A stretch of 64,000 bases of DNA from NCBI RefSeq assembly GCF_001584165.1, contig NZ_CP013233.1, forward strand, positions 2,674,620 to 2,738,619. The letters run 5' to 3'. Both the position numbers and the translations under genes were made by a program. Below, piece after piece: positions 39,115 through 47,100 of the stretch. The stretch comes from Collimonas arenae (GTDB lineage: Bacteria > Pseudomonadota > Gammaproteobacteria > Burkholderiales > Burkholderiaceae_D). The notes under the pieces are model-generated. The model saw only the letters and a list, made by a program, of their open reading frames with translations. It had not been told where the DNA came from and made no database searches. Positions within the stretch are counted from its first letter, which is position 1. Each line of letters opens with the position of its first letter.

Positions 39115-40368
39115 ATGCGCCGTCCGTCAAAAAAACCTTCCCGTAAATTTTCCACTGACAGCCACCGCTTGGCCGAACTGGCGCAGGCATTGACACAAGC
39201 CTCCAGCCGTCTCGAAGAACGCTCATGGGAACGTGATATCGAAGCCTTGCTCAACAAGCACTTCAAGGCGCACCACCAGGAACCGATCGACGGCGCGCTG
39301 GAACAACTGTTTCCAACCCAGCCCGATGCCTATGATGCGTTGATGGATGTGGTCGAAGCCTGCAGCGAATCGAGCAGCATCGAGTATCAAGGCAAGCAAT
39401 ACGATTGCCTGTTGATTGGCATACCGTTACTGGCGTGGACCCGTTTCTCGATTGGCTCCGGCCCGATTCCGGCCGACGTGATGACGACGCTCAGCGCCCA
39501 TCTGCATGCCCATATCCTGGCGCCGGAAGTGCTGACGGGAATCGTGCCGACGCTGTACGCGATCGACCAATTACCGCGTAGTCATTCCGACACTTACGCG
39601 TTGTTGCATCAGCTGGCGCATGCGGCGCTGAGCGCGGTGCCAGTGCGCAGTCCTGCCAATCCACCGCCAACTGCACCGTTCCTGGCAGATACCCGCTATG
39701 TGCTAGCGGCGCTGGTGGTCCCGACCGGCATGCCGCTGTTCCGCTGGCAGCTGGCGCACGGCCACGCCGGCCACATCGCGGCCGACCAGGAACAGGCATT
39801 GGAACAATGGCGCAACCAGATGACGCCCAACCTGACGCGCCTGCTGCCGGGTTGCGGTGTCCAACTGCTACTGCCTGAAGCCTATTTTTCAGCCTGCCGC
39901 GAAGCCGATCTGCAAATTCGCCCGGCCTCGCTGCGCGCCGCCAGCTATTACCTGACCCACACCCTGGAAATCGCATCGAAGGACCTGCATGCCAGCATCG
40001 GCCGCTTCAGCGAACAGCCGGAGAGCGGCCGCGTCGATGAATACCGGATCGGCTTCTCGCTGGGACAGACCAACGAAGTGATCTACGGCGTCGTATGGCC
40101 GCTGTATGGCCCCGAAGAAGCCAATGAAGATGTCATCGTGCGCAGCAGTGATGCCGACCCGGCAACCGCCGAAGCCGAAACGCCGCTGGAACAGATCCTG
40201 GCCCTGCTGCGTGAGTGCGGCATCGACGACATCCAGCGCCATGCCGGCCTGTATGCGATGGAATTCTGCGATGATTGCGGCACGCCGCTGTACCCGGATC
40301 GCGAAGGCGACCTGGTACATCCGGAGATGCCAGAGGATGCGCCAACTGGATCAGCGCATTTTCATTGA
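39115..40368 (+). CDS. DUF2863-like protein, unknown function
   Basis: About 417 residues starting MRRPSKKPSRKFSTDSHRLA (ATG 39115). The upstream open frame covers the palindromic spacer and is rejected. Features: a basic N-terminus, helical segments, then conserved-looking blocks YDCLLIGIPLLAWTRFSIGS, YYLTHTLEIASKDLHASIGR, EYRIGFSLGQTNEVIYGVVW. A C-terminal Cys pair lies in FCDDCGTPLYPDREGDLVHP, near the end of the protein, suggesting a small metal-binding knuckle. I recognise it as DUF2863, a Burkholderiales family of unknown role. Single-gene unit after acnA. Confidence 0.75.
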   Translation: MRRPSKKPSRKFSTDSHRLAELAQALTQASSRLEERSWERDIEALLNKHFKAHHQEPIDGALEQLFPTQPDAYDALMDVVEACSESSSIEYQGKQYDCLLIGIPLLAWTRFSIGSGPIPADVMTTLSAHLHAHILAPEVLTGIVPTLYAIDQLPRSHSDTYALLHQLAHAALSAVPVRSPANPPPTAPFLADTRYVLAALVVPTGMPLFRWQLAHGHAGHIAADQEQALEQWRNQMTPNLTRLLPGCGVQLLLPEAYFSACREADLQIRPASLRAASYYLTHTLEIASKDLHASIGRFSEQPESGRVDEYRIGFSLGQTNEVIYGVVWPLYGPEEANEDVIVRSSDADPATAEAETPLEQILALLRECGIDDIQRHAGLYAMEFCDDCGTPLYPDREGDLVHPEMPEDAPTGSAHFH

Positions 40369-40454
40369 GGAAGATCGGCTAACCCGTCAGGCAGCCGAAG
40401 TGAAAGAAAGGTCATGCGCCGCTCCAGGCGGCGCATGAAACCTGCTCAGTCAGC

Positions 40455-41576
40455 TTAAGAGAAAGCCCGCAGTATCGGCTGCAACACCACCGCCCCCAGG
40501 CGTGCGCTACGCGCACCATCCCAACCAGTTTCAACATCAGGCAGATTGGCATTGTCCTTGAATGGCAACTCCAGCGTCAGCGATACGCACTTGAAGGTAT
40601 GGCCGATATACTTGGACGCCAGAGTCAACACGTCGTCGCTGTACTTGCTCGCCGCGTAGCCGAACTCAGTCTGGAAATCCGGGCTGGCACGCTGAAAATC
40701 GTCGATGAATTTTTGCTGCTCCAGCGCCTGCTGCGGGCTGAAATCCTCCAGCATTTCCGAACCGGCCACGAACACGTACGGCAGCGCTTCGTCGCCATGC
40801 ACGTCCAGAAACAGATCGCAGCCGACTTCGTGGATCTTGTTGCGCACCGCAAACACTTCCGGGCTGCGCTCCAACGATGGCGCCATCCACTCGCGGTTCA
40901 GATTGGCGCCAGCCGCGTTGGTACGCAGATTGCCGCGCACCGAGCCATCCGGATTCATGTTCGGCACGATGTAGAACACCGCTTTCTGCATCAGGGTCGT
41001 CGCCAGCGGATCGGAACGGTCCAGCAGCGCATCGACCATGCCGTCGACAAACCATTCAGCCATGGTCTCGCCAGGATGCTGGCGCGCGATGACCCACACC
41101 TTCTTCGGCGCATCCGGATCGCCAATGACCAGCACATTCATGTCGCGGCCATCGATCGTGCTGCCGATATCCTCTACTCGCGCCAACGGCGACTCTTCAG
41201 CGCTACCCAGCAACGCCAGGTGACGCTCCCAGGAATACGGTTCAAAGTAAGCGTAATAGACGCTGTCGCGGTCCGGCGTATGCTCGATGGTCATCACTTC
41301 GCCATCGAACTCGGTCGGCACCCGGAACCAGGTCTCGCGATCATAGCTCGCCACCGCCTGATAGTTTTCCCAGCCCTTTGGATAGGTGGTCGCGCCAGCA
41401 TTCAGGAAACGAATCCGGCACGCCTCCTCGCGCGCGCCCTGCAGGCGGAAGTAAAACCACTGGGTGAAATCCGCGTGCGAATCGCTACGGATTTTCAAGT
41501 CGATTTGCTGAGGATCATCGGCGCGCACCACTTCAATCGCTCCGGCGTCAAACTGCTGGCTAATTTTAATTGGCAT
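40455..41576 (-). CDS. M14-family zinc carboxypeptidase, cytosolic (AGBL-like)
   Basis: Start ATG 41576 (MPIKISQQFDAGAIEVV). The N-terminal beta-sandwich domain contains WFYFRLQGAREEACRIRFLN and ENYQAVASYDRETWFRVPTE. The catalytic domain has the zinc motif VWVIARQHPGETMAEWFVDG (HxxE). Substrate-binding and third-ligand regions follow: NMNPDGSVRGNLRTNAAGAN, LNREW and LFLDVHGDEALPYVF. The catalytic Glu is in SLTLELPFKDN. There is no signal peptide. The two-domain layout matches cytosolic carboxypeptidases of the nna1/CCP type. Substrate unknown in bacteria. Confidence 0.88.
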   Translation of the reverse strand: MPIKISQQFDAGAIEVVRADDPQQIDLKIRSDSHADFTQWFYFRLQGAREEACRIRFLNAGATTYPKGWENYQAVASYDRETWFRVPTEFDGEVMTIEHTPDRDSVYYAYFEPYSWERHLALLGSAEESPLARVEDIGSTIDGRDMNVLVIGDPDAPKKVWVIARQHPGETMAEWFVDGMVDALLDRSDPLATTLMQKAVFYIVPNMNPDGSVRGNLRTNAAGANLNREWMAPSLERSPEVFAVRNKIHEVGCDLFLDVHGDEALPYVFVAGSEMLEDFSPQQALEQQKFIDDFQRASPDFQTEFGYAASKYSDDVLTLASKYIGHTFKCVSLTLELPFKDNANLPDVETGWDGARSARLGAVVLQPILRAFS

Positions 41577-41730
41577 AAGATTATTGTGTAGTGAAGACTG
41601 CCGCCGGAATGCGCATATCAATCGCGGCAACAAACTGCCTGCGGACCGCTGCGAGTTCCTGGCGGACAATCAGTGAAAAATTTTTGCTGATTCCCGGTAT
41701 TCCGTTGGGAACAAAGCAATTTTGCTCTGA

Positions 41731-41736
41731 TATAAT
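41731..41736 (+). promoter_or_regulatory. -10 hexamer for tRNA-Pro
   Basis: TATAAT lies 11 bp before the mature tRNA 5' end. I see no well-placed consensus -35. Confidence 0.6.
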
Positions 41737-41747
41737 AACAGGCTTGT

Positions 41748-41824
41748 CGGGGCGTAGCGCAGCCTGGTAGCGTACTTGCATGGGGTGCAAGGGGTCGGAA
41801 GTTCGAATCTTCTCGCCCCGACCA
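41748..41824 (+). tRNA. tRNA-Pro (anticodon GGG)
   Basis: Acceptor CGGGGCG pairs with CGCCCCG. The D arm GCGC-AGCCTGGTA-GCGT, anticodon stem CTTGC/GCAAG with loop ATGGGGT (anticodon GGG), and T arm GGAAG-TTCGAAT-CTTCT are all formed, and ACCA is encoded at the 3' end (77 nt). It reads codon CCC. The 3' end faces accessory DNA. Confidence 0.96.
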
Positions 41825-41840
41825 ATTGAATCAATGACTT

Positions 41841-41866
41841 AGGCCAATCTTCGGATTGGCCTTTTT
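41841..41866 (+). terminator. Terminator of tRNA-Pro
   Basis: AGGCCAATC-TTC-GGATTGGCCT stem followed by TTTTTCATT, 16 bp after the tRNA. Confidence 0.85.
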
Positions 41867-41945
41867 CATTTGAGCGGTATGTTGCGCCTTGCTGGCAGGA
41901 GACTTTCCGACAGCAAGGTAAAGCCGTGAGCTGCCTCAGCAATCG

Positions 41946-42536
41946 TTATTGGCGCAATGCCGGTGCCTCAATTAATGCGGTTTGCATCTTCATCAACGCA
42001 TCTTCCATTGCCCGCTTGCCGGACAAGGAAAGATCCTTTTTGAATTCCGCAAATTCTGCGCGCCCCTGCCCCTCCACTTTCTGCGTGACCAACACATTGC
42101 CATTCACGTCGCTTACGCTGCATGTCATATCGACGCTGAACTGCGTTGGCGGCCAGGTAAACGCACTCGAAGACGATGAATTTGTGACCAGTTGCGGCGT
42201 GATGACGTAGTCGATTTTATTCTTCGCGATGACATCCTTGTCGTCTGGCTTGCTCAGTTTCGTGACGTTGGCAAACACGTTCGACAACATCTTGTAGAAC
42301 GCCGTTTCCATATCGCGATAAGGCGCATAAGTTACCTTGTCGCCACCGCCGCCCGGCGTGGTGACTTCCTTGATGCGCACGTCATCAGCTATGTAGTAAG
42401 CGACATTCTTCTTGATTGTCTGATCGGTAGAGGTCAGCTTGATGCTGTCGACATTCGGAGCGACACTCATCGGATGTGCACAGCCAGCCAAGATCACGAC
42501 AGCAGCAATGGATGAGATATATTTTGTGATATTCAT
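41946..42536 (-). CDS. Lipoprotein of unknown function
   Basis: The 196-residue product has signal and lipobox MNITKYISSIAAVVILAGCA (LAGC). The mature part has VAYYIADDVRIKEVTTP, METAFYKMLSNVFANVTKLS, KIDYVITPQLVTNSSSSS and VEGQGRAEFAEF, a pattern like YajG or other periplasmic-facing lipoproteins that assemble ring or transport complexes. I cannot assign a family. It follows a second lipoprotein by 33 bp, so the two form an operon, immediately beyond the tRNA-Pro. Confidence 0.75.
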   Translation of the reverse strand: MNITKYISSIAAVVILAGCAHPMSVAPNVDSIKLTSTDQTIKKNVAYYIADDVRIKEVTTPGGGGDKVTYAPYRDMETAFYKMLSNVFANVTKLSKPDDKDVIAKNKIDYVITPQLVTNSSSSSAFTWPPTQFSVDMTCSVSDVNGNVLVTQKVEGQGRAEFAEFKKDLSLSGKRAMEDALMKMQTALIEAPALRQ

Positions 42537-42569
42537 TATTTGATTTTTTTAAATTTTGATCGGTTCAAA

Positions 42570-43130
42570 TCACTTTAATGCGCTAAGGAAGGCGGGATCT
42601 GCGTACAGAGATGCCAACAGCTTTTGCACAAGGTTTGGGTACTCTTGTATTGCACGCGGAATCGCTACCGCGCCGGCAAAGGACGACGGCCATTCATGAT
42701 GTGCAGACTTCACTTGGTCGTACAAAATTTGCCCCTGCTTCTTGACGACGAACCGCGCTTCTATGTCACCTGTACCGGTAGAGAAACCGCTGGAATCCAG
42801 ATCATTCTTCAACAGCGTTCCCGACACCTCAGCATTCGCATTCGGCGCCATCTTGTTAGCCAAAGACAATTCCTGCTTGATCGCCTCTTCCACGTACTTT
42901 GCATACGAACTTTGATAAGGGGAATTCATGGAGCTGCCGCGCAACGAAATCGGATTGACGTTCCCCTGGCCAGGCTTGGAAGTGAATGCGCCAACCTTTG
43001 CCGAGTAGTCGCCAGAATCCTTGAGTTTTTGTACGTTATCGATTGAGGCCGAATACTGCGGCGCCATGACCGAGCAACCCGTCATCACGACAACGGCGGC
43101 CATCGCGCATATGGTCCGTAAAAAATGCAT
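42570..43130 (-). CDS. Lipoprotein of unknown function, first of a pair
   Basis: Start ATG 43130 (MHFLRTICAMAAVVVMTGCS; lipobox MTGC), preferred over the longer frame because the signal peptide begins here. Mature segments include SASIDNVQKLKDSGDYSAKV, YAKYVEEAIKQELSLANKMA and AEVSGTLLKNDLDSSGFSTG, and it ends YADPAFLSALK. It shares general layout (lipoprotein, conserved ITPQL/SGTLL-type strand, similar length) with the next gene, and they may be distant paralogues. No function recognised. Confidence 0.75.
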   Translation of the reverse strand: MHFLRTICAMAAVVVMTGCSVMAPQYSASIDNVQKLKDSGDYSAKVGAFTSKPGQGNVNPISLRGSSMNSPYQSSYAKYVEEAIKQELSLANKMAPNANAEVSGTLLKNDLDSSGFSTGTGDIEARFVVKKQGQILYDQVKSAHHEWPSSFAGAVAIPRAIQEYPNLVQKLLASLYADPAFLSALK

Positions 43131-43450
43131 GTTAAATCCCCCTGCAGTTGGTTGTTTTGTTATGAGAAATTGAAAAACTGATTTTGGTGTTTGTTTTCGC
43201 CGTACATGAAACATGCAAATGCCCGCTGTCTGTCACAGAAAAATCAGTTCCGTGGCGAGATTGGGCGGGCAAAATGCATGGCTAAAGATGGTGAAGACAA
43301 ACATGCCATATTGACACATGGCAATTAACAATACAACATCAATCGGTGGGTAAAGAGACGTGGGGTGTCGCGGGGAAAAGGAGGCGGGATTGGTGTTGTG
43401 GGCAGTCTTAATGACAGCCTTGAGACTGATTGGGTTACTGGTGGCGATTC

Positions 43451-43644
43451 AGACGGTATCTGACCCCGATCTCTGTGCTATTCAAGACGGTATCTGACCC
43501 CGACTCTCTCCACGTAAAGCTTGATGATTGCGGGAAGGATTGAAGTCGGGGCTTGCAATGACACAACGCCAAGTCAAAAATTGAGTGTGGGTTGTTCACG
43601 CTGAAACATGGCATGTGTCATTGCAAGACGGTATCTGACCCCGA
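43451..43644. repeat. Three direct copies of a 19-bp repeat
   Basis: AGACGGTATCTGACCCCGA occurs identically at 43451-43469, 43485-43503 and 43626-43644, all in the same orientation. The word is reminiscent of the TCTGACCCC sequences near REP-associated tyrosine transposases in betaproteobacteria; no such transposase is in the window. Confidence 0.9.
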
Positions 43645-43645
43645 C
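43545..43645. repeat. Gapped inverted repeat containing repeat copy 3
   Basis: CTTGCAATGACACA (43552-43565) is the exact complement of TGTGTCATTGCAAG (43614-43627). Outside these, GTCGGGG on the left matches CCCCGAC on the right, the right arm carrying 11 extra bases (ACGGTATCTGA). This suggests a mobile palindromic unit with an arm deletion. Confidence 0.75.
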
Positions 43646-43696
43646 CTCCGCAAGACCTGCGACCTCTGCGGATTTCCCCTCGTCGTCTCTAAAAGC

Positions 43697-44101
43697 CTAA
43701 TAAGGTAAATATTTTTCTGACACATCACCTGTATTGTAAAACTCATCAAATGCTGCCACTACGAGAGCTTTATCATCACAAACAATTCTAGCATTCCAAA
43801 CATCACCCAGTATTAAGATATTCTCCGATTTAGCAATCGGGTTTTGATAAGTTCGAACAACCCAATCATTCTTTGCCTCTACACCAAGAGTAATAACAAA
43901 CATACCTCCCTCAGCTCTCACCTGAAGCGATCGGGGATGGCCATTTTGGTCTTCAATATCTAGCGTAACCGTGCCAGCGTCTTTTAACGAGAGTAACAGT
44001 TTTTCCTCAACCTCTCGCCACGAGGGGTTAACTAGACTTCCCCCCTTAACAGATGCAGATTGCGAAGATACTGTCCATGAAACTATACTATTTTCTCTCA
44101 T
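43697..44101 (-). CDS. Candidate immunity protein for the CdiA-like deaminase toxin
   Basis: The 134-residue soluble protein starts MRENSIVSWTVSSQSASVKG and contains PSWREVEEKLLLSLKDAGTV, VRAEGGMFVITLGVEAKNDW, ENILILGDVWNARIV and FDEFYNTGDVS. It has no signal peptide or membrane segment. Its ATG overlaps the stop of the giant gene (ATGA), implying coupled translation, and the base composition is distinctly more AT-rich than the adhesin repeats. Small immediately downstream genes of this kind encode cognate immunity proteins in CDI systems. I recall a DUF6911-like pattern but am not certain; the role is inferred from position. Confidence 0.7.
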   Translation of the reverse strand: MRENSIVSWTVSSQSASVKGGSLVNPSWREVEEKLLLSLKDAGTVTLDIEDQNGHPRSLQVRAEGGMFVITLGVEAKNDWVVRTYQNPIAKSENILILGDVWNARIVCDDKALVVAAFDEFYNTGDVSEKYLPY

Positions 44102-47100
44102 GGAGTTTTCACCTTAATGTTAGTCATACCCGGTTCCCAATAATACGTTTTTCCAGTTGTGGCTTCATAAAGTGTTAATGACTTCAAACCAGCAGCTTCT
44201 GCTGCTGCTGGAATATCACCGCGACAGAACGTACAGATAGGCTCCCCGGTGACCGTCATTGTCATATTTGCCCCATTTGCCACCCCTGCGTTGGATGCTT
44301 GCTGAATCACACCAATCTCCGCATGCGCGGTTGACATATCGCCGTTAACCACACCGACTGTCGGTGCTCTGGCATTGACTCGATCTGCGGGAACCAGCGT
44401 ACTTTCAGCCGGGTTAGCGGCAGCCACTGCGCGGGCCGATTGATTTGTATCAATATAGACTTGGCCTTCGACACTTCCCTGCGCAACAACCTTGATGTTA
44501 CTCATATTTGCGCCACTGGCTGTTAGCGACTCGTTTGCAAGTTGCTGTTTAAGAAGTGGAGCCGTTGCAGCATTTGCAGTACCACCAGAGGTCACTGGTC
44601 CCGCAGCGGCCCCATTCACCCCAACTGCAACAGCGTCGCTTTCTGCACTGAATACTCCCTTAATAGCATTTGTCGCTGCCCCTATCGCTTTACCAGCCAC
44701 AGCACCAATAATTGCGCCTATCGCAATAGTACCCACAGTTGTTGCCGCCACACAAGAAGCACTTGCACAATTGGACATAGAAGAGATAACCACATGCAAA
44801 CGGTCACGCTCATTCATCAGTCCAATGCGATCTTGTTGAGCTTGCTGACAAGCAGCGTCATTATTTCCGCCGCAAGAAGCAGCGACATTATTACTTGCCG
44901 TCTGATAAGCTTTTTCAACTTGAGTTTGAGCTGTAAGCAGGCATTGCTGATCGGTGCAATTTCTTCCTGCATTGACGATTTTCTTTATCGGATCAGATAA
45001 CGAATTGTTTATCGCCTCATTGGTAGCTGCATTCGCGGCTACTGCGGCATCTTGGCCCAGTGCAATCGCCACTCCCCCGCCAGCTAGTGCCGCCAACGCT
45101 GCCACTACCGCATTATTAGCAACGTTATCGTAGTGCAGGACATCTCCATCATAAAGGCTGTCCCTAATCATCGGTGCAACCAATGCGCTAGTTGCGCCGC
45201 CAATCGCACCTGCAGCACAACTATTGCCGCCCAAACTCGCTGCCGCACATCCCAGCAAGGCGTGCCCTAGCACATTCGTCGGGCTATAGGCGGCTGTATT
45301 TTCCCCGATACCATTAGCACCAACTGCTGCCGCGTCAGCAATCATTCCGTTTGCGAAGGCGTTACCGAAACTGCCGCCGTAGGCAGCAGAATTAATCGCA
45401 GCACTAATACCGCTACGAACGACACTGGTGGCAACGTATTGACTTGGGTTGTTGACAAAACTATCCCAACTACCTTGACTGATCGGTTGCGCGCCATCAA
45501 CGCCGGGGGTTACCGTGCTTGGGCTGTTCATATTCCCTAGCACGCCGTTCGTCACGCCAGCAGTCAAACCGCTGACCGCACCGGATTTCAACGCCTGCCC
45601 TATATCAATACTGCCATTGGTGATGAGCTGGCCAGTCATGCTGCTTAGGGTGCCGACAATTGCACCTTGTATCCCTGCCGCCACCGCTGACGCTACAGCA
45701 CTCGCACCAACTGCGGTTGATGACATTCCTGCCACTGTTCCAACTATCGCAGCCCCCGCACCTGCCGTCACTATTGCAATAGCAATCGCGGCAGCGATCA
45801 TCACAATCGAAGCGGTTGGATCAGCCTTCTTGGTCTGTACCCACTCCTGCTGAATATGGTTCTGCGCCGTGCTTTGAGTGAAATCGCTGCCCAATTGCTG
45901 CTGCAGGTTGTCCAGCAAGGCCTGGCTACCGGCCTGGTTGACGCTGCCGTCGGCATTGAGTTGCTGGAACTGGCCGCTGACGCTGTTGACGCGGTCGACA
46001 TTGAGCTGGTAGTTGGCGGCCGACAGGAAGCCGCCCGGCTGGACTTCGTCGCCGGTTACCTTGGTGTAGCCCTGCTTGTCTGTGCGATAGGTTTGTACGC
46101 CGATATCGGCGTTGCGCGCTTCGTTGTTGAGTTGCTGCGCGTTGATGATCAGTTGCTGGGCGCTGATGAAGCCGGTGTTGGTGACCGTACCGTTGGGATG
46201 GTCTGCATCACCGGTGCCGGTTGCGGTCAGCGTGACCTGATTGCCTTGGATGACGCCGCCTGCCAGCGCGCCTTGCGTGGCTTGTGGCAGATAGACCTGC
46301 GGCATCAGCGCATTGATGATCCCGCATTGAGAGGTGCCTGTGGCGGTGCAACTGGGGTCAGGAACCGTTTGCTCGACGTACCACAGCATCGGCGCGGTCA
46401 ACTGGTTGATCTGCTGCTGCGACAGCGCTTGCCCTAACTGGATATTGTTCTCGGTCGCGTAGTTGATCGCGTTGCTGTACAGGACCGCCTTTTGCTGATC
46501 GGCCAGGCTGACCTGCGTCTGGTTATCCCATTGCACGCCGCTGACAAAACTGGCGTTGCCGGTTTGCGCCAGCGCGGCCTGCTGCAGTTTCTGATCTTCG
46601 GTAAAGGGATCAAAATAGAACGGCACCGAGCCGTTCGGCTGCAATGCCGGCGGCAGACTGTTCAACAAAACCTGCGGCGTCAATCCGCCCAGCACATTGC
46701 TGGCCGGATTATTGATCACATATTTCGGATCGCTACTGCTGCCTTGCGTCGGCAGGCTCGCCTGCCCTGTTGGCGTGGTGCCAGTGAAATGGAAGTTGCC
46801 ATTGCCGACAGTGGAAGTCGGGGCCGTGCTGAAACCCTGGCTGCCAATAGCTCCCGTGGATGTCGCGTTATTGCCGGTGCTACCGTTTGCGGTGGCTGTC
46901 GGCACTGCTGTTTGCTGTCCCACATTTGGATTGGCGTTGACTTGGCTCGTGGCGCCGCCGGCTCCTGCGGCCTGGCTCGCACCGTTCTGGGCGTTTGCTG
47001 CTGCGCTCGGTACGCCTATCGGCCCGAGCGGGATGACGTTTTTCGGACTGGAACCGGCCGGCGTCATGACTTGCGGGTTGGTATAGCCGTTCGTGATGTT

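Larger units (their letters stand above)
43131..43696. other. Repeat-bearing spacer before the CDI-like locus
   Basis: 566 bp without a convincing gene. The first 320 bp show nothing; the remainder holds three copies of a 19-bp repeat and a gapped inverted repeat. Confidence 0.6.

Noticed and set aside
41670..41942. Short minus-strand frame across tRNA-Pro
   Set aside because: Contains the [13 protein letters not shown] translation that is a well-known artefact of antisense tRNA regions.
44500..45100. Search for a VENN pretoxin motif in the CdiA-like protein
   Set aside because: None is visible; the region has ANEAINNSLSDP instead, so the effector is not of the classical E. coli VENN type.
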